A DNA stretch of 64,000 bases from Bugulina stolonifera. Its lineage: Eukaryota; Bryozoa; Gymnolaemata; Cheilostomatida; Bugulidae. Under the pieces are notes generated by a model. It ran no database searches. It had not been told where the DNA came from and worked only from the letters and a program-made list of their open reading frames with translations. The first letter of the stretch is position 1, and each line of letters opens with the position of its first letter. The stretch is from the NCBI GenBank assembly GCA_935421135.1, contig OW285196.1, positions 7,327,501-7,391,500 on the forward strand, read 5' to 3'. This document shows positions 36,600 through 48,249 of the stretch, piece by piece. A program made the position numbers and the translations under genes.

Positions 36600-39500
36600 A
36601 TGATTATAGACGACACAGCTAGCCTCAAAGAATGGGTAGTGGCTGAGCTAGCCAAAGACAAGTACGGTTATAATTATATCTATTGCCTTGTAGATCATAT
36701 TAAGTTCTAGAGTTGCATTGTAACTCTTACAGACATGGATAGGGCATAACCGAGGCTAACACACCATAAGTACATGGTGAACAGAACTGTAGGGAATATT
36801 TTAGAATAACAATCACTTCATCTGTTGATGTGCTGAAAACACTAGGAAGATGCCACTAATCATAAGATGACCGTGTTGCTTGTTCTATTCTGTATGTTGA
36901 ATTCTTCATGCAGCTTGTCTTACAGCTGAAAGTACGACTTTATACCATCTAACAATGTCCTCAGAATATGATCTTAAATTGCATGTGATTATAATGTTTA
37001 TTGATTCTCCATCTACCGGATGTTTTTGATCTACGTTCTATTTGTTTTATGTTATGTTGCTGTATTGTGTGCTATGTTATACCTCACAGTATTGACGCTG
37101 ATCCCGAAGCTGTTGCCAAGTACACAGTAGCTCTGGTCAGAAAAGGAGCCGACTCAGAAGAGGAGCTCAGACCTTCTATATGTGAAAACCTAGCTGTGTT
37201 CCTAACTGAAAGTATGTAGATATTTAGGGTGCTTGTCGTAGTGTACCATGGTTCATGTTACATAAACACTAGATGTGCATGTGTGGAATATTGGTTCTAG
37301 ATTTAAACAATATTAACCGGTCCGTGTTCTGGCACAGTAAGAAATATGTTAGTGGCATAATTGAGCATGAAGGTGACAACCATGATTGCTCAGCCCTGGC
37401 ACATTCATGTAATGTAGTCAGTTATGGCTGATCTGTCCGTCTGTCTGTCTATCTGTTCATTTAACTGACTGGTTTCTCCTTGTCCATACGTCTATTAGTA
37501 TAAATACCGTGCTCATGTCTAGTGTACAGATGCCATCACAGTAAACTCTATTTTTAGTTTATTCTATAAGTCATACCTTGTCTTGTAGTCTTTTAGAAAA
37601 ATAAATCACTAACGCTTTTTATGGATTGTGCATTTATGTTTCATGTAGCCTATTAAAGTATAAATTATCAATGTCATAAGTGTATAAGTACTAGACACTT
37701 ATCGTTCTATATATTTATATATCAATGTATTAACATGTAATAGAGGACTGACTATGCTTGTAGACACAGAGTCCTTTGTAATGAGACTATTCTCAGTGTT
37801 ACAAGATAAGTCATATCTTCCTCAAGACGACCCCACTGATGAATCTATAACTACAAACACAACTTCTGATAGCCAGGTGTAAGTATTCAACTACCATATT
37901 GTACTGTGTGATTGTGTACAATACTATACTCTACTGTGTGGTAATGTACAATGTATGGTATACTGTACTCTACTGTGTGGTAATGTACAATGTATAGTAT
38001 ACTGTACTCTACTGTGTGGTAATGTACAATGTATGGTATACTGTATACTACTGTGTGGTAATGTACCATGTATGGCATACTGTACTCTACTGTGTGGTAA
38101 TGTACAATGTATGGCATACTTTTTCATTAGCCTATGGTAAATTTATATGATTCATATTGTATTTACGTTGTATACAGCGAATATATTCATATTCCATACA
38201 GAACTACAGATACCTCTGTCTCCAGACAAGACTCAGCAGTGTCCAGACAGGAGTCTAAGACTCAGGACACGGATGACGAGCTCTCAGATGATGACAGAGA
38301 CCACAGACGTACCGCCAGGAGGTCAAGGTCACGCTCTAGGAGTCGATCACCTTCCGGTCAACAGAACAGACAGAGGCTTTCCCCACACAGGCGGTAAGTT
38401 TCATTGGGTGTGGTGTTTGATGTAGGTTCTGTGTAGGTAAGGTGTGATACAATGTGGATAACGTGTACTCTCTGGCAACTTCAGAAGGATGTGTGTAACA
38501 CACCTTGGTCAAGACCAAGGGCAATGATTTACTGAGGGAACGCAGAGTGCCCTATTAGGCCTACAATCACGAATCACAAAAGTCGAGAAATATTGACCAA
38601 TATGATTTGTTGTTATAAGGCTCACTGTGGCTGCAAGTTTATCTTAGAGTATTCTACTGACAATGCAGCTAATGTTTTGGGTTTAGCCAGTATATACATG
38701 CAAATATTCATGATATTGTACGCCTAGACTGGTAGTGCTAGTGTTAATTATACTGCCTCCATTTTGGTTCTTACAGAGGGACCTATTATTTGCCTATGCA
38801 TTTTATCTATTTGACTCTTCATGTAGTTAATACTGTGTTTGTAGACTGGGTTACAATCGTGGTGGACCCAGAGGCGGGGGCGGTGGATACCAGCCCCGTG
38901 GTATGAGAAGAGGCAATGCTAGGAGTAGGCTGGGTAGGGGAGGTTACCATAACAACGACTACAACAGGAGATATGATAATGGTGTCCCCCCTCTTATGAG
39001 ACGGAGAAGTCGATCTCCTAAACGGTCTCTATCTCCTGTTCCACGTCGTAGATCCAGGTCAGTTACTGTGTATATCAGCTAGTTGTCTGACTGATGACTC
39101 CCCATGGATCTCTGACTCTCTAGCTGAAGCCATACCGCTACTTGTGCTGTTGTTACGTGTATTTCCTTTACACAATGTTTCCCTCAGTGGAAGATGCTCA
39201 AACTCTTAAAAGAAGTATGATAGACATTTAACGAGTTCATTGTTTTATCGTTCCCACTATCTGAATGTCAGATTCGGTCTCAAGTATCTTGTACCATGTG
39301 ATCTATACATTGTGTACATGCACTAGAAACTTGCTATTATTTGTTGTTGTTGTGGTTCCTATTGCTACTCTTGCTGTTAGCAGATCACCGAGACGCTCCC
39401 TCTCTCCCCGCAGATCATCACCACCCAGGTCTAGATCGCCGCTAGATCTACTCTCCTCTCTCGATGTCAAACCATCCACCACTAAGAAACCAGACACCAG

Positions 39501-42500
39501 GCAGAGATGTCGGGATTATGATGGTGAGTGACCTTGTACTAGCCATTGTTGACCTGGTCACTCGATATAATCACACTGACCGGTTAAGTCAGTTACTACA
39601 ACGTGATGGTATCGTTGGGGTACCATATGTATTGCATGAGGTAATATAGTATAGGATATGATGTTATATGATACTATATGAGGTGATATAATATGATATA
39701 ATACATAATTATAACATAAAAATGTAGTCACAGAACCTTCGTCCAATCAGCTTACAAGAGGCGTACACTGCAATGGCAGTCACTGTGGTCTTGCAGCAAT
39801 GACGTAAGTTATCTGCAAGGACGTGGATTCAAGTCCCGCCAACGACCTGGAGGTTTTCGTCCTGAAGAAGGTTTTCCCTCCGTACCATATCAGACTATAA
39901 TAATATCCAGTTCTAGGAGCTGTAGTGACCTCTTGACTAGCTTTCCTATTAGGAAGTCACGGATATTATTATATGATTTTTTTCTATATAGGTCAAGGAT
40001 TCTGTCTGAAAGGTGACCTCTGCCCCTTCTCACACGGCAACGATGCTGTAGTGATGACAGATGTAACTGGTTTAAACCTCGGCTCATCTTCAAGTACTAG
40101 TCAGCCATTGGCTCCCGTTAACCCCGCACCGCCAACCGCACCCAATCAACATCCAGCACCCATTAGACCTACCATCCCACCAGCTGGTAAGCACTTACTT
40201 TGCACGCTACTTCCTCTTGGCACAATAGATTGCATGAACAGTTGAGTCTGTATGAACACACAATGTGGAGTTGTCCTACTGTTGTACTGTGAGGATATGA
40301 GAATATAACTCCTACTATGAAATGCAACTACACACAATAAAGCTACAGGATTATTTAACTCCACCAAGTGGTTCAGACTGGTTATTCCACTACAACCTGA
40401 CACCAGCTTGTGGGAGTAGCATACTTGCTTATAGCTTTGCTCTTGAATATAAGGAAAGGGGCTTGCCTTCTAAATAAGTATTCTGGAAAGTAGTAGTATA
40501 ACAATGAACTGGTTAATTACTGAATTGAAATTATATTATGTTAGACTTGAGTGACTTTTTTTACTTAATTTGTGACTTAACTTGGGACTCTGGGAACTAG
40601 GCATCGACTTGCGATTATTTACAGCTTTATTTCATACAGGATTTGAAACGTCCACAATGTCAGGTGATGTTAAACTATCCGTATGTTACAATGTTTTTGT
40701 TTCAGTTGATTTTGTATTTTTGGTTACTGCTGTGCATTAGGCTATCTCCGAAGCAGATACTTGTATGAGTGAAAAGAGCTGGGCTCTAAGTGGAAGAGCT
40801 CACCTTCCACTACAGGAGTGTGTGGGACTTGAGCTCGGGTTCCTACTGTCTAAAAATCAGCAAGTAGTTAGCTACACCATCCTAGAGCAAACGGTGTGGT
40901 ATTGAGGTTTCCAACCAAAAGACATCCATCTTGGTGTTTGGTTGAAAGACCTAAGTGCCCTCACATGTAGTAAGTCGTTAAGAGTAGAGTTCTGTTATGT
41001 TGTAGTTGAACCATATAACCCCGAGTTACCAAGAATGTGGGGACCTGGTATGAATCCAGCAATGAGACAGCCTATGCCCCCAGGAGGTCCCGGCTTTATG
41101 ATGCCGCCACACCCGAGGGCCCCTATGGGTAATTTTCCCAATGTACCCCCACATATGCCCCATCCTGGTATGAGACATATGGGGCCCAGGCACATGTACC
41201 GACCTAGGTATCCAGCCAATGGGCAGCAGGTTAGTTGTACAGACTACTATATAGTCACGCACAGACTTAGAACTGTCTTGCATAGTGTATACCTTAGCTG
41301 AAAAGAGCATTGTGGGTAATGGTAAAGTGGTATTATGTGTAGGATGAAGTAATACGAGATCAGCCTAACTATGTATGTGTATGTACATGTATATGTCATG
41401 TGATGCGTTTTGCTGGGATATGGTTTCCTCATTGAATAATATAACTGAATATATGATATTGACATGTCTGCCTACGGTTGCGTATTGGTTTCGAGTTTGT
41501 TTATCGATCTCCTTGTGAACTGAATGGCATTTTATTGAATTGTCAAATTGATTTCACATGTTTGACAATGACTCTACAATATTCTTTACTTTACAGAGAC
41601 CCGGTGTATCTCACCCACCAATCAGAGATCCAAATAGAGCTACTCTGGAAATCCGCAATCTCCCAGTCGAGTTCAACAAAATAGTCAAATTGCATGAACA
41701 CTTTGAAAAGTTTGGTACTATACACAACTTGCAGGTACATTATACAATGTACATACAATGTAACTTACTAGGTCTTCTGCTTTCGAACTCGGGGAGACTT
41801 ATTCTGATAGGTCATTTGGAAGACTGAATAATATGTGTACGCTTTAATGGAAACCACCTGTAGACAGTGCCAAGTCATTTCAAGCTAGCTGTTTCTAGCA
41901 CATTCAATCTTTTCTGGATGACACACGACAAAATTGTGTTGGTTTCTACAGGTACAGTATAACGGGAGCCCAACGACAGCTCTAGTCACTTTCTCTAGCA
42001 ACGCGGAGGCTAAGCGTGCACACCAGAACCCAGAGCCTCTTTTTAACAACAGATTCATCAAAATCTTCTGGCATAATGAAGACAGTCAAACCTCAGACAA
42101 AGATAACACACAGAGTAAACCGGTAAGTAGCCAAGTTGTTAGACTACGTTCATTATGTTCATGTATTTCTTCAGAGGCAGTAGTTGGCTGGAGATGCTGA
42201 CCAATGGCCGTGTCTACTGATGGCTTATAACCTCACTGCAAACACAATATTCTATTTCCTTTATGAAGGGAATACTTACCATATTAAAATTTGTTACCCG
42301 CTATGGTCTGACCGCGAGAACTCACCATATTGAAATTTGTTTGTCTAATTTATTATCAGCATAGATATGGTTCAGTTTTATTTCCTTAACTGTTCAGCAG
42401 TCTCTCCCCCTACACTTTGCATTATGTACCACCTCGCCTGTGTAGACTAATATCATACAGTCTTGTACAATTGCTAGTGTTATCTCATATTCACAGACTA

Positions 42501-45500
42501 TGGCTAGCAGACTAGGTGGAAAGAATAAGTTGGATCCATCTAAAACAGGCTCAGCTGTACCAACCAAGGTAGGCACACCGATACCAATGGCGTCTATGGG
42601 ATAAAATAGACAGCATGTGGTAGTTTAAATGTATGCTATTTCAGCGATTGATAACTCTGTCTTGTATTATTTAGCTGATAGAATTTGATGAGAATAATGA
42701 ATTATGTGATTATTTTAAATTGCAATACGAATTGTTGTAACTTCTACGATATCAATCAACGTCTGCATATGCTGGGAAGTTATACTATGATACTAAGTAC
42801 GATATAAGTATAGTGTAATCTATTGTGGTACACAGAAAGCGAGGGTGGAACCAAATATGAATCGTGCCACGTTGCGTCTGGACAAGTCAGCACAGGCTCG
42901 AAAAGTACCGCAGGCTAAGAAATTGGACCAGCGGAAGCTTCTAGACCAGCAGAGACAGACCATACTTATAAAACTCATAGAACAGCAGAAGGTGAGGAGT
43001 AGTTTAGAATTGTGGGTAATTTTAGTTATTCTCTCCCAAAGATTATGGGATGGTTATATGGTTTGATTCGTGTTTCATCTGACAACGTTTCAGAATATAT
43101 TCGTTTTAATGTTGAAACTTTGAAGAAGCCTTATGACTATGTCCTTGGTTCTTAGACTATGTCCTTGGTCAATGTAGAAACTTTGAATAAGCCTTGTGTC
43201 ATTCCATTGGTGGTTTTTATAATTAGTATTCATGTTGTACTATATGAGAGGCTAGTATGTTGAACATTTAATTACTAGTTTGAAGATCCCATATTCTTGT
43301 TGAGATGTTGTTCCGGGCCATTTACACCGACTCTCTATTTCAGTATTTTGTACACAAGCTCTTTTACACACCGGCTCAGTGGTGGGATTTGTCCATATTT
43401 GAAGCCTTGTACATCGCATATGTTTTAGCGACTCATTGCAACGGCCGAGAAGACCAAAGATCCCAAACTCAAATCTGAGATCCTCAAGGAGCTTCGAAAA
43501 CAGGAAGTTAGCATCAAAGAAATGAAGGTAAGCATAATATGTTGATTACTTACTAGACACGGGATTGGATAATCAGTTGGCACTTGATTGGTTACTTAAT
43601 AGACATGTGATTGGTTAATTAATTAACATGTGATTGGTTACTTACTAGACGTGTGATTGGTTACAGGAATCACTAGAGAGTAGTCAAGCTATTACCAAAT
43701 CAAAAGAGACGGCAGCTGCTAAAGCCGCTCTGACAGCCAAGGAGATACTGGACGTTGAGATAGACGTTCATCAGAAGAAACTGGCTGGAGAGGACACCGC
43801 AGAGCTACAGAAGAAACTAGATAGTCTGAAACAGGAGGTGGGTCCCTAGACTGTGATTCCCATCAGATGTAAGGTTATAGAGGTGGGGTGGGTGTGATTG
43901 TAGGTTACGGGTGAATACTAACTACGGTACTGGCTTACATTCATTGTGGCACTACATTATATTGGGCTCAGTTCATCATTTCATCTGCTCTATTGATTAC
44001 AGGCCTACTCTCTGGGTCTAGATGTTAGCAAAGGAAGGGGTGGAGGTAGAGGTGGAAGGGGGCGTGGCCGTGGTAGAGGAGGTTATCAACACACACAGCA
44101 TACTCCAGCCCCTCCTCCACCCACAGCTCTCACAATCCTAGGGTTTACCCCAGACGAGAAAGATGCTGTTATTGCCCACTTCAAGGTGAGTATTGTAATG
44201 CATGCTTATATCTAGGTGTCCACGTGTATGCTCGTATTTGTACAGTTCTGTCGGTCTAATTTTGACTCAAGCTGATCCATACTATCTGCCTGTTGAAACA
44301 CACGCTACCATTCATACATCACATAATATGCACCAGGGATGACAGTGGTATCTGTGTACTGTTGCCCAGTGCTGACCCTCATCCAATCTTTATTGTTGCA
44401 GCAATACGGAAGTGTGACAGATAAGGAGTTCCGTGAAAGTCCCTTGACATCTATAGTCATAGAATACTCTAAAGCACATGATGCTAAAGTAGCCTCAATC
44501 CACGGTATGTGTACATAATCACAGCTATTCACTGCTGGACTACAGCTACTACTTGTATTCTGTATCACTGTACCCAGCTACCATAGGCTACCGGTAAATT
44601 GGTAACTTGATTCACTGGGAATAATATCCTAACTTAATTTAGGCTGTTTTATTTGAGGTTTTGCATTGAGACGTCTGGAGATACAGCAGTTAGTGAGAGT
44701 AAGCTTACACAAGAATACCAGCTGTACTTGTGTTAATATATCATATAGTATGTAGTAGTATGTAGTAGTATGTAGTAGTATGTAGCAGTATGTAGTAGTA
44801 TGTAGTAGTATGTAGCAGTATGAAGTAGCATGTAGTAGTATGTAGTAGCATGTAGTAGTAGCATGTAGTAGTAGTATGTAGCAGTATGTAGTAGTAGTAT
44901 GTAGTAGTATGTAGCAGTATGAAGTAGCATGTAGTAGTATGTAGCAGTATGTAGCAGTATGTAGCAGTATGAAGTAGCATGTAGTAGCATGTAGTAGTAT
45001 GTAGCGGTATGTAGTAGTATCAGGGCTCTCAAGTTGCTCAGTCAAAAAATCCGAGCAAATTTGCAATGTACTGCAGTGTAAGCAGTGTACCAGTATTACT
45101 CTGCTAGCAACTGGTCAGATGTATAAATAAAGCTGTTGGTCGCCTACATTTACATATCTGTTGCTTTAGGAGTTAGCCTAAGTAATTTCTGACAGCCTAA
45201 TAATCCCAGTACATACATGTAATTCAGGCCTTGCCCTTGAAAAGTAACAAAATTAATAGCTTTTTCCTAAGCAACTCTCAAGCTATGAGATAAACTGTAG
45301 ATTAATTTGGAGATTGTAAAACATTTCAATTCAAAATACAGCTAATGTGAAAAAATCTCCCAAAATCCGAGCAAATCATCAATAATGGAAAACCTCCCGA
45401 GCTCCAATCATGTAGAATAAAATATCACCACAATAGCCCAAGCAGCTGCAATAGTACGAACTAAAACCTGTGGCACCTTCACACCTCAGTTTACCTAGTA

Positions 45501-47684
45501 CCATACCGTTCAACTGACACACAACTCAATGGATAGTCTATACAGTAACATGTTGTCTTCATCCATTTTGGTAGATAATATTTGTCTATTGTATATTTTT
45601 TCACCCTTTGACAAAATATTGCTATATGTTTTTGATATCAGTGACGTTGGCTAATATTCAGTTGTTACTTTGTATTCTAAAGTAAGCCTTACTGTTTGGT
45701 GAGTCGTTATAGTACAACATTTGAAGTTACAGTCATTAACACATGCTTAATTTCATCCCGACGAAGCTTTTACAAAATTGATTCCAGAGTGGGTGAGCAC
45801 ACACTTCACTCCTATTTGTGTAGTAGGTCCAATGTATGTAGATAAAAGTTTTCGTACTTTGAGAAATATCATTTTGACATGCTAATCACGCAATTCATTT
45901 TCATGTCAAAACTGTGCTTGTAGCCTATAACCAGCAAGCACTCAAAATCCGAACTGCTCGGGAAAATCCGAGAACTTGAGAGCCCTGGTAGTATGTAGTA
46001 GTATGTAGTAGTATGTAGTAGTATGTAGTAGTATGTAGTAGTATGTAGTAGTATGTAGTAGTAGTATGTAAATGTTCACAGCCCTGATGTTGTCCGGTTC
46101 TCATAGGTGCAAAGTTTGGAACAAAGAATCTTATAATGAAGTGGTACAAACCATCACCTACAACTCCACCAGCTACATCTACTCCTGATGAACCCAGTAC
46201 ATCCGCACCAGCCCCAGCCACCTCTACCTCTGCTGCTTCACCAGCTAAGAGCAAACAACCAGCTGCCACAACTAAACCAGTACCGTCAAGTAAGGCTAAA
46301 CCGGTGAGACCAGTGATTGCTAAACAGGAAGTGACATCAGCTGACACTGAGGGTGATCTTTTAGATAATGCTGACAAGTATGATGATCTGCTGTCAGCTG
46401 ATGCTGATGGGAACGATGAGGTAAGAAATATTCCAATAATCAATCAACGCTCAATCAACAAACGGGTCTATAGATCTACTGCTAATCTGAACCATTACTA
46501 ACTTATACTAGCACTGTTGGCATATTGCCAGCTATCATAAATATTACTCAACTTCAAACTGGCTGACAGTTTAGCCTCAATTCACTCTGTATACAACAAC
46601 AGTTGATAACTAGACTGTTAGTTTTATATTGATGGGTGCCTCCAAATGTTCTTAGGAAATCATTTGCTTCAATAGCAGTGCTGATGAATACATAGTGGTT
46701 TTGCTATAAGAGCTATCATGTAGAGTTTTGCTGTTTAGCATATGGTGGAGGCATTCAGACTAATGCATTATATATTATGGTACCTGAACTAACTTATAGT
46801 CTATAGATAATTGTATTTCAGAGATTTGTCCAAGAGATGCTTTTTATTTCAGTTACTTCACTGGCAGCAGACGGTCATATTCACACATTGCCAATTTAAT
46901 AGGGAGAATATACATTCCAGGAATAAAATGGAATCTTTATTTTTTGGCCTAACACATTTTCAAAATCTGGTTATTACTCAAATTTTAAATGAGTTAAGGG
47001 GAAGGCATAGCGTACATAATGTGACTTACATAACGTGACACATAACGTGACGTACATAATGTGACTAGCGTATAAGCTTATGTAGATATAAAAATGGAGG
47101 TCACAACGAGGAGATGCTACTCTGATCATCTAACTGCAGCTTACCAAATTCTCTGCTAATATTCATCTGTAATACTGTATGATACATCTCACGCTAAGAC
47201 ACTGTATGCCTTGTACTATAATACTGTATGATACATCTAACGCTAAGACACTGTATGCCTTGTACTATAATACTGTATGATACATCTAAGCTAAGACACT
47301 GTATGCCTTGTACTATAATACTGTATGATACATCTCACGCTAAGACACTGTATGCCTTGTACTATAATACTGTATGATACATCTAACGCTAAGACACTGT
47401 ATGCCTTGTACTATAATACTGTATGATACATCTAACGCTAAGACACTGTATGCCTTGTACTATAATACTGTATGATACATCTAACGCTAAGACACTGTAT
47501 GCCTTGTACTATAATACTGTATGATACATCTCACGCTAAGACACTGTATGCCTTGTACTATAATACTGTACGATTGAACTGATTATTGTTCCAATAGAGT
47601 GCTGCCATTGATGAGGATCTGCTACTTGGTGACGAGGATTATGGTGAGGATGACAGCGAGAAGAAACGTGTCTGGTTACCGTAG
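36600..47684 (+). CDS. RBM26: RNA-binding protein 26/27 orthologue (CCCH zinc finger, RRM)
   Basis: Eighteen coding exons: 36600-36661, 37090-37211, 37764-37878, 38202-38393, 38845-39057, 39384-39523, 39992-40186, 41006-41229, 41597-41734, 41952-42122, 42497-42568, 42836-42991, 43429-43527, 43667-43837, 44003-44185, 44402-44504, 46107-46420, 47598-47684. All phases match; 918 aa (human RBM26 about 1,007). Domains: N-terminal PWI-like fold, residues 1-90 (DADPEAVAKYTVALV); Arg/Ser-rich 110-270; CCCH zinc finger at 277-296 (C277, C286, C292, H296); Pro/Met-rich linker with YNPE near 350; RRM about 435-510 (LEIRNLPVEFN ... NNRFIKIFWH); charged coiled coil 549-690; RGG-type Gly/Arg tract near 697-720; second RRM-like domain about 728-805; acidic tail. 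In mammals RBM26/27 act in nuclear RNA decay and export as part of the PAXT-linked machinery. One gene here most likely stands for both vertebrate paralogues. Confidence 0.95.
37915..38120. repeat. 39-bp tandem repeat in RBM26 intron 3
   Basis: About five units containing CTACTGTGTGGTAATGTACA, at 37931, 37970 and every 39 bases after. The open frames over it on both strands are repeat artefacts. Confidence 0.92.
39770..39965 (+). repeat. tRNA-derived SINE copy 1 in RBM26 intron 6
   Basis: It has an A-box-like ATGGCAGTCACTGTGG, a B-box-like GGATTCAAGTCCC, then a body starting ACCTGGAGGTTTTCGTCC and continuing with ACTATAATAATATC and TCTAGGAGC. The body is shared with 54440-54610. It ends only about 25 bases before the acceptor of exon 39992-40186. 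Confidence 0.72.
40785..40910 (-). repeat. Probable tRNA-derived SINE in RBM26 intron 7
   Basis: On the minus strand, GATGGTGTAGCTAACTACT resembles an A box and GAGCTCAAGTCCC a B box. The body differs from the other copies, so it may be a separate family. Called by pattern only. Confidence 0.42.
43545..43666. repeat. Degenerate tandem repeat that contains a splice acceptor
   Basis: About four units of (A)GACATGTGATTGGTTACTTA type fill RBM26 intron 13. The last unit, GTGATTGGTTACAG, supplies the 3' splice site of exon 43667-43837. Confidence 0.8.
44745..45020. repeat. (TAGTATG)-type microsatellite, left part
   Basis: TATGTAGTAG, TATGTAGCAG and GATGAAG-like variants form a long tract in RBM26 intron 16. 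It continues at 45988 after the transposon insertion. The minus-strand open frames rich in Tyr, Leu and His are artefacts. Confidence 0.95.
45021..45987. mobile_element. Non-autonomous hAT-like transposon inserted in the microsatellite
   Basis: Terminal inverted repeats CAGGGCTCTCAAGTT (45021-45035) and its exact reverse complement (45973-45987) bound a 967-bp element with no transposase frame. Subterminal AATCCGAGCAAAT-type motifs recur inside both ends, as is common in hAT elements. Both flanks read GTAGTAT, which fits a 7-8 bp duplication, though the host microsatellite makes the exact length ambiguous. Confidence 0.85.
45988..46070. repeat. (TAGTATG)-type microsatellite, right part
   Basis: A continuation of the tract at 44745-45020 with nearly pure GTAGTATGTA units. 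It ends about 35 bases before the acceptor of RBM26 exon 46107-46420. Confidence 0.93.
47172..47575. repeat. 49-bp tandem array in the last RBM26 intron
   Basis: About eight nearly identical units containing ACTGTATGATACATCTAACG and ACACTGTATGCCTTGTAC. One unit lacks two bases near 47289. The array ends about 20 bases before the final exon's acceptor. Confidence 0.95.
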
Positions 47685-47962
47685 CAACAGAAAAATTGAT
47701 CTTGGTCCACGCAGCTGACCAGTGTACAATGTTAATGGAGAATTTGTGTTAAGTGACTGTTTTGCAGCATGCTGCAGTTATCGGCTAGATATACCTTTAT
47801 GATTCTATACATAGTTACAGCATACATAAATATCTTATTGGTTATGCAGTTTCTGTTTTTGTAAATAGCACTATATTATTAGCTTTTAAATATCTGAAAA
47901 CCCTGTTGGTTTTATTCTCTATCTTGACTGACATTTAATGTAGCTTTTTTCCTTTTATCCAA

Positions 47963-47968
47963 AATAAA
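47963..47968 (+). terminator. Poly(A) signal of RBM26
   Basis: AATAAA about 280 bases beyond the RBM26 stop codon (47682-47684). Confidence 0.55.
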
Positions 47969-48249
47969 TAGGGCAGCAGGTGTCAATCAGGCAACCGGCA
48001 AAAAAAAACAATTGGATCAGAAAAGAATACCTGATCAAGATTTCAATATTGTAAAAAACAAATGACATGCCGTGTTGAAGGAGGGATTGAAACTCCTAGA
48101 GAAAAAAAGAGAGATATATGATTGACCTGCTTTAGCCCTGGCTTCACAGCCATGCCCCCAATTTATAAGCAAAGGGATTTTGTTCTAACCAGTGTCTTGA
48201 TGACACAACCTAGTGTCCTTATGGGCACTGTGAAAGTTGTCTCCTGTGT

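Noticed and set aside
44629..45066. Minus-strand open frames rich in Tyr, Leu, His and Thr
   Set aside because: They only translate the TAGTATG microsatellite inside an RBM26 intron.
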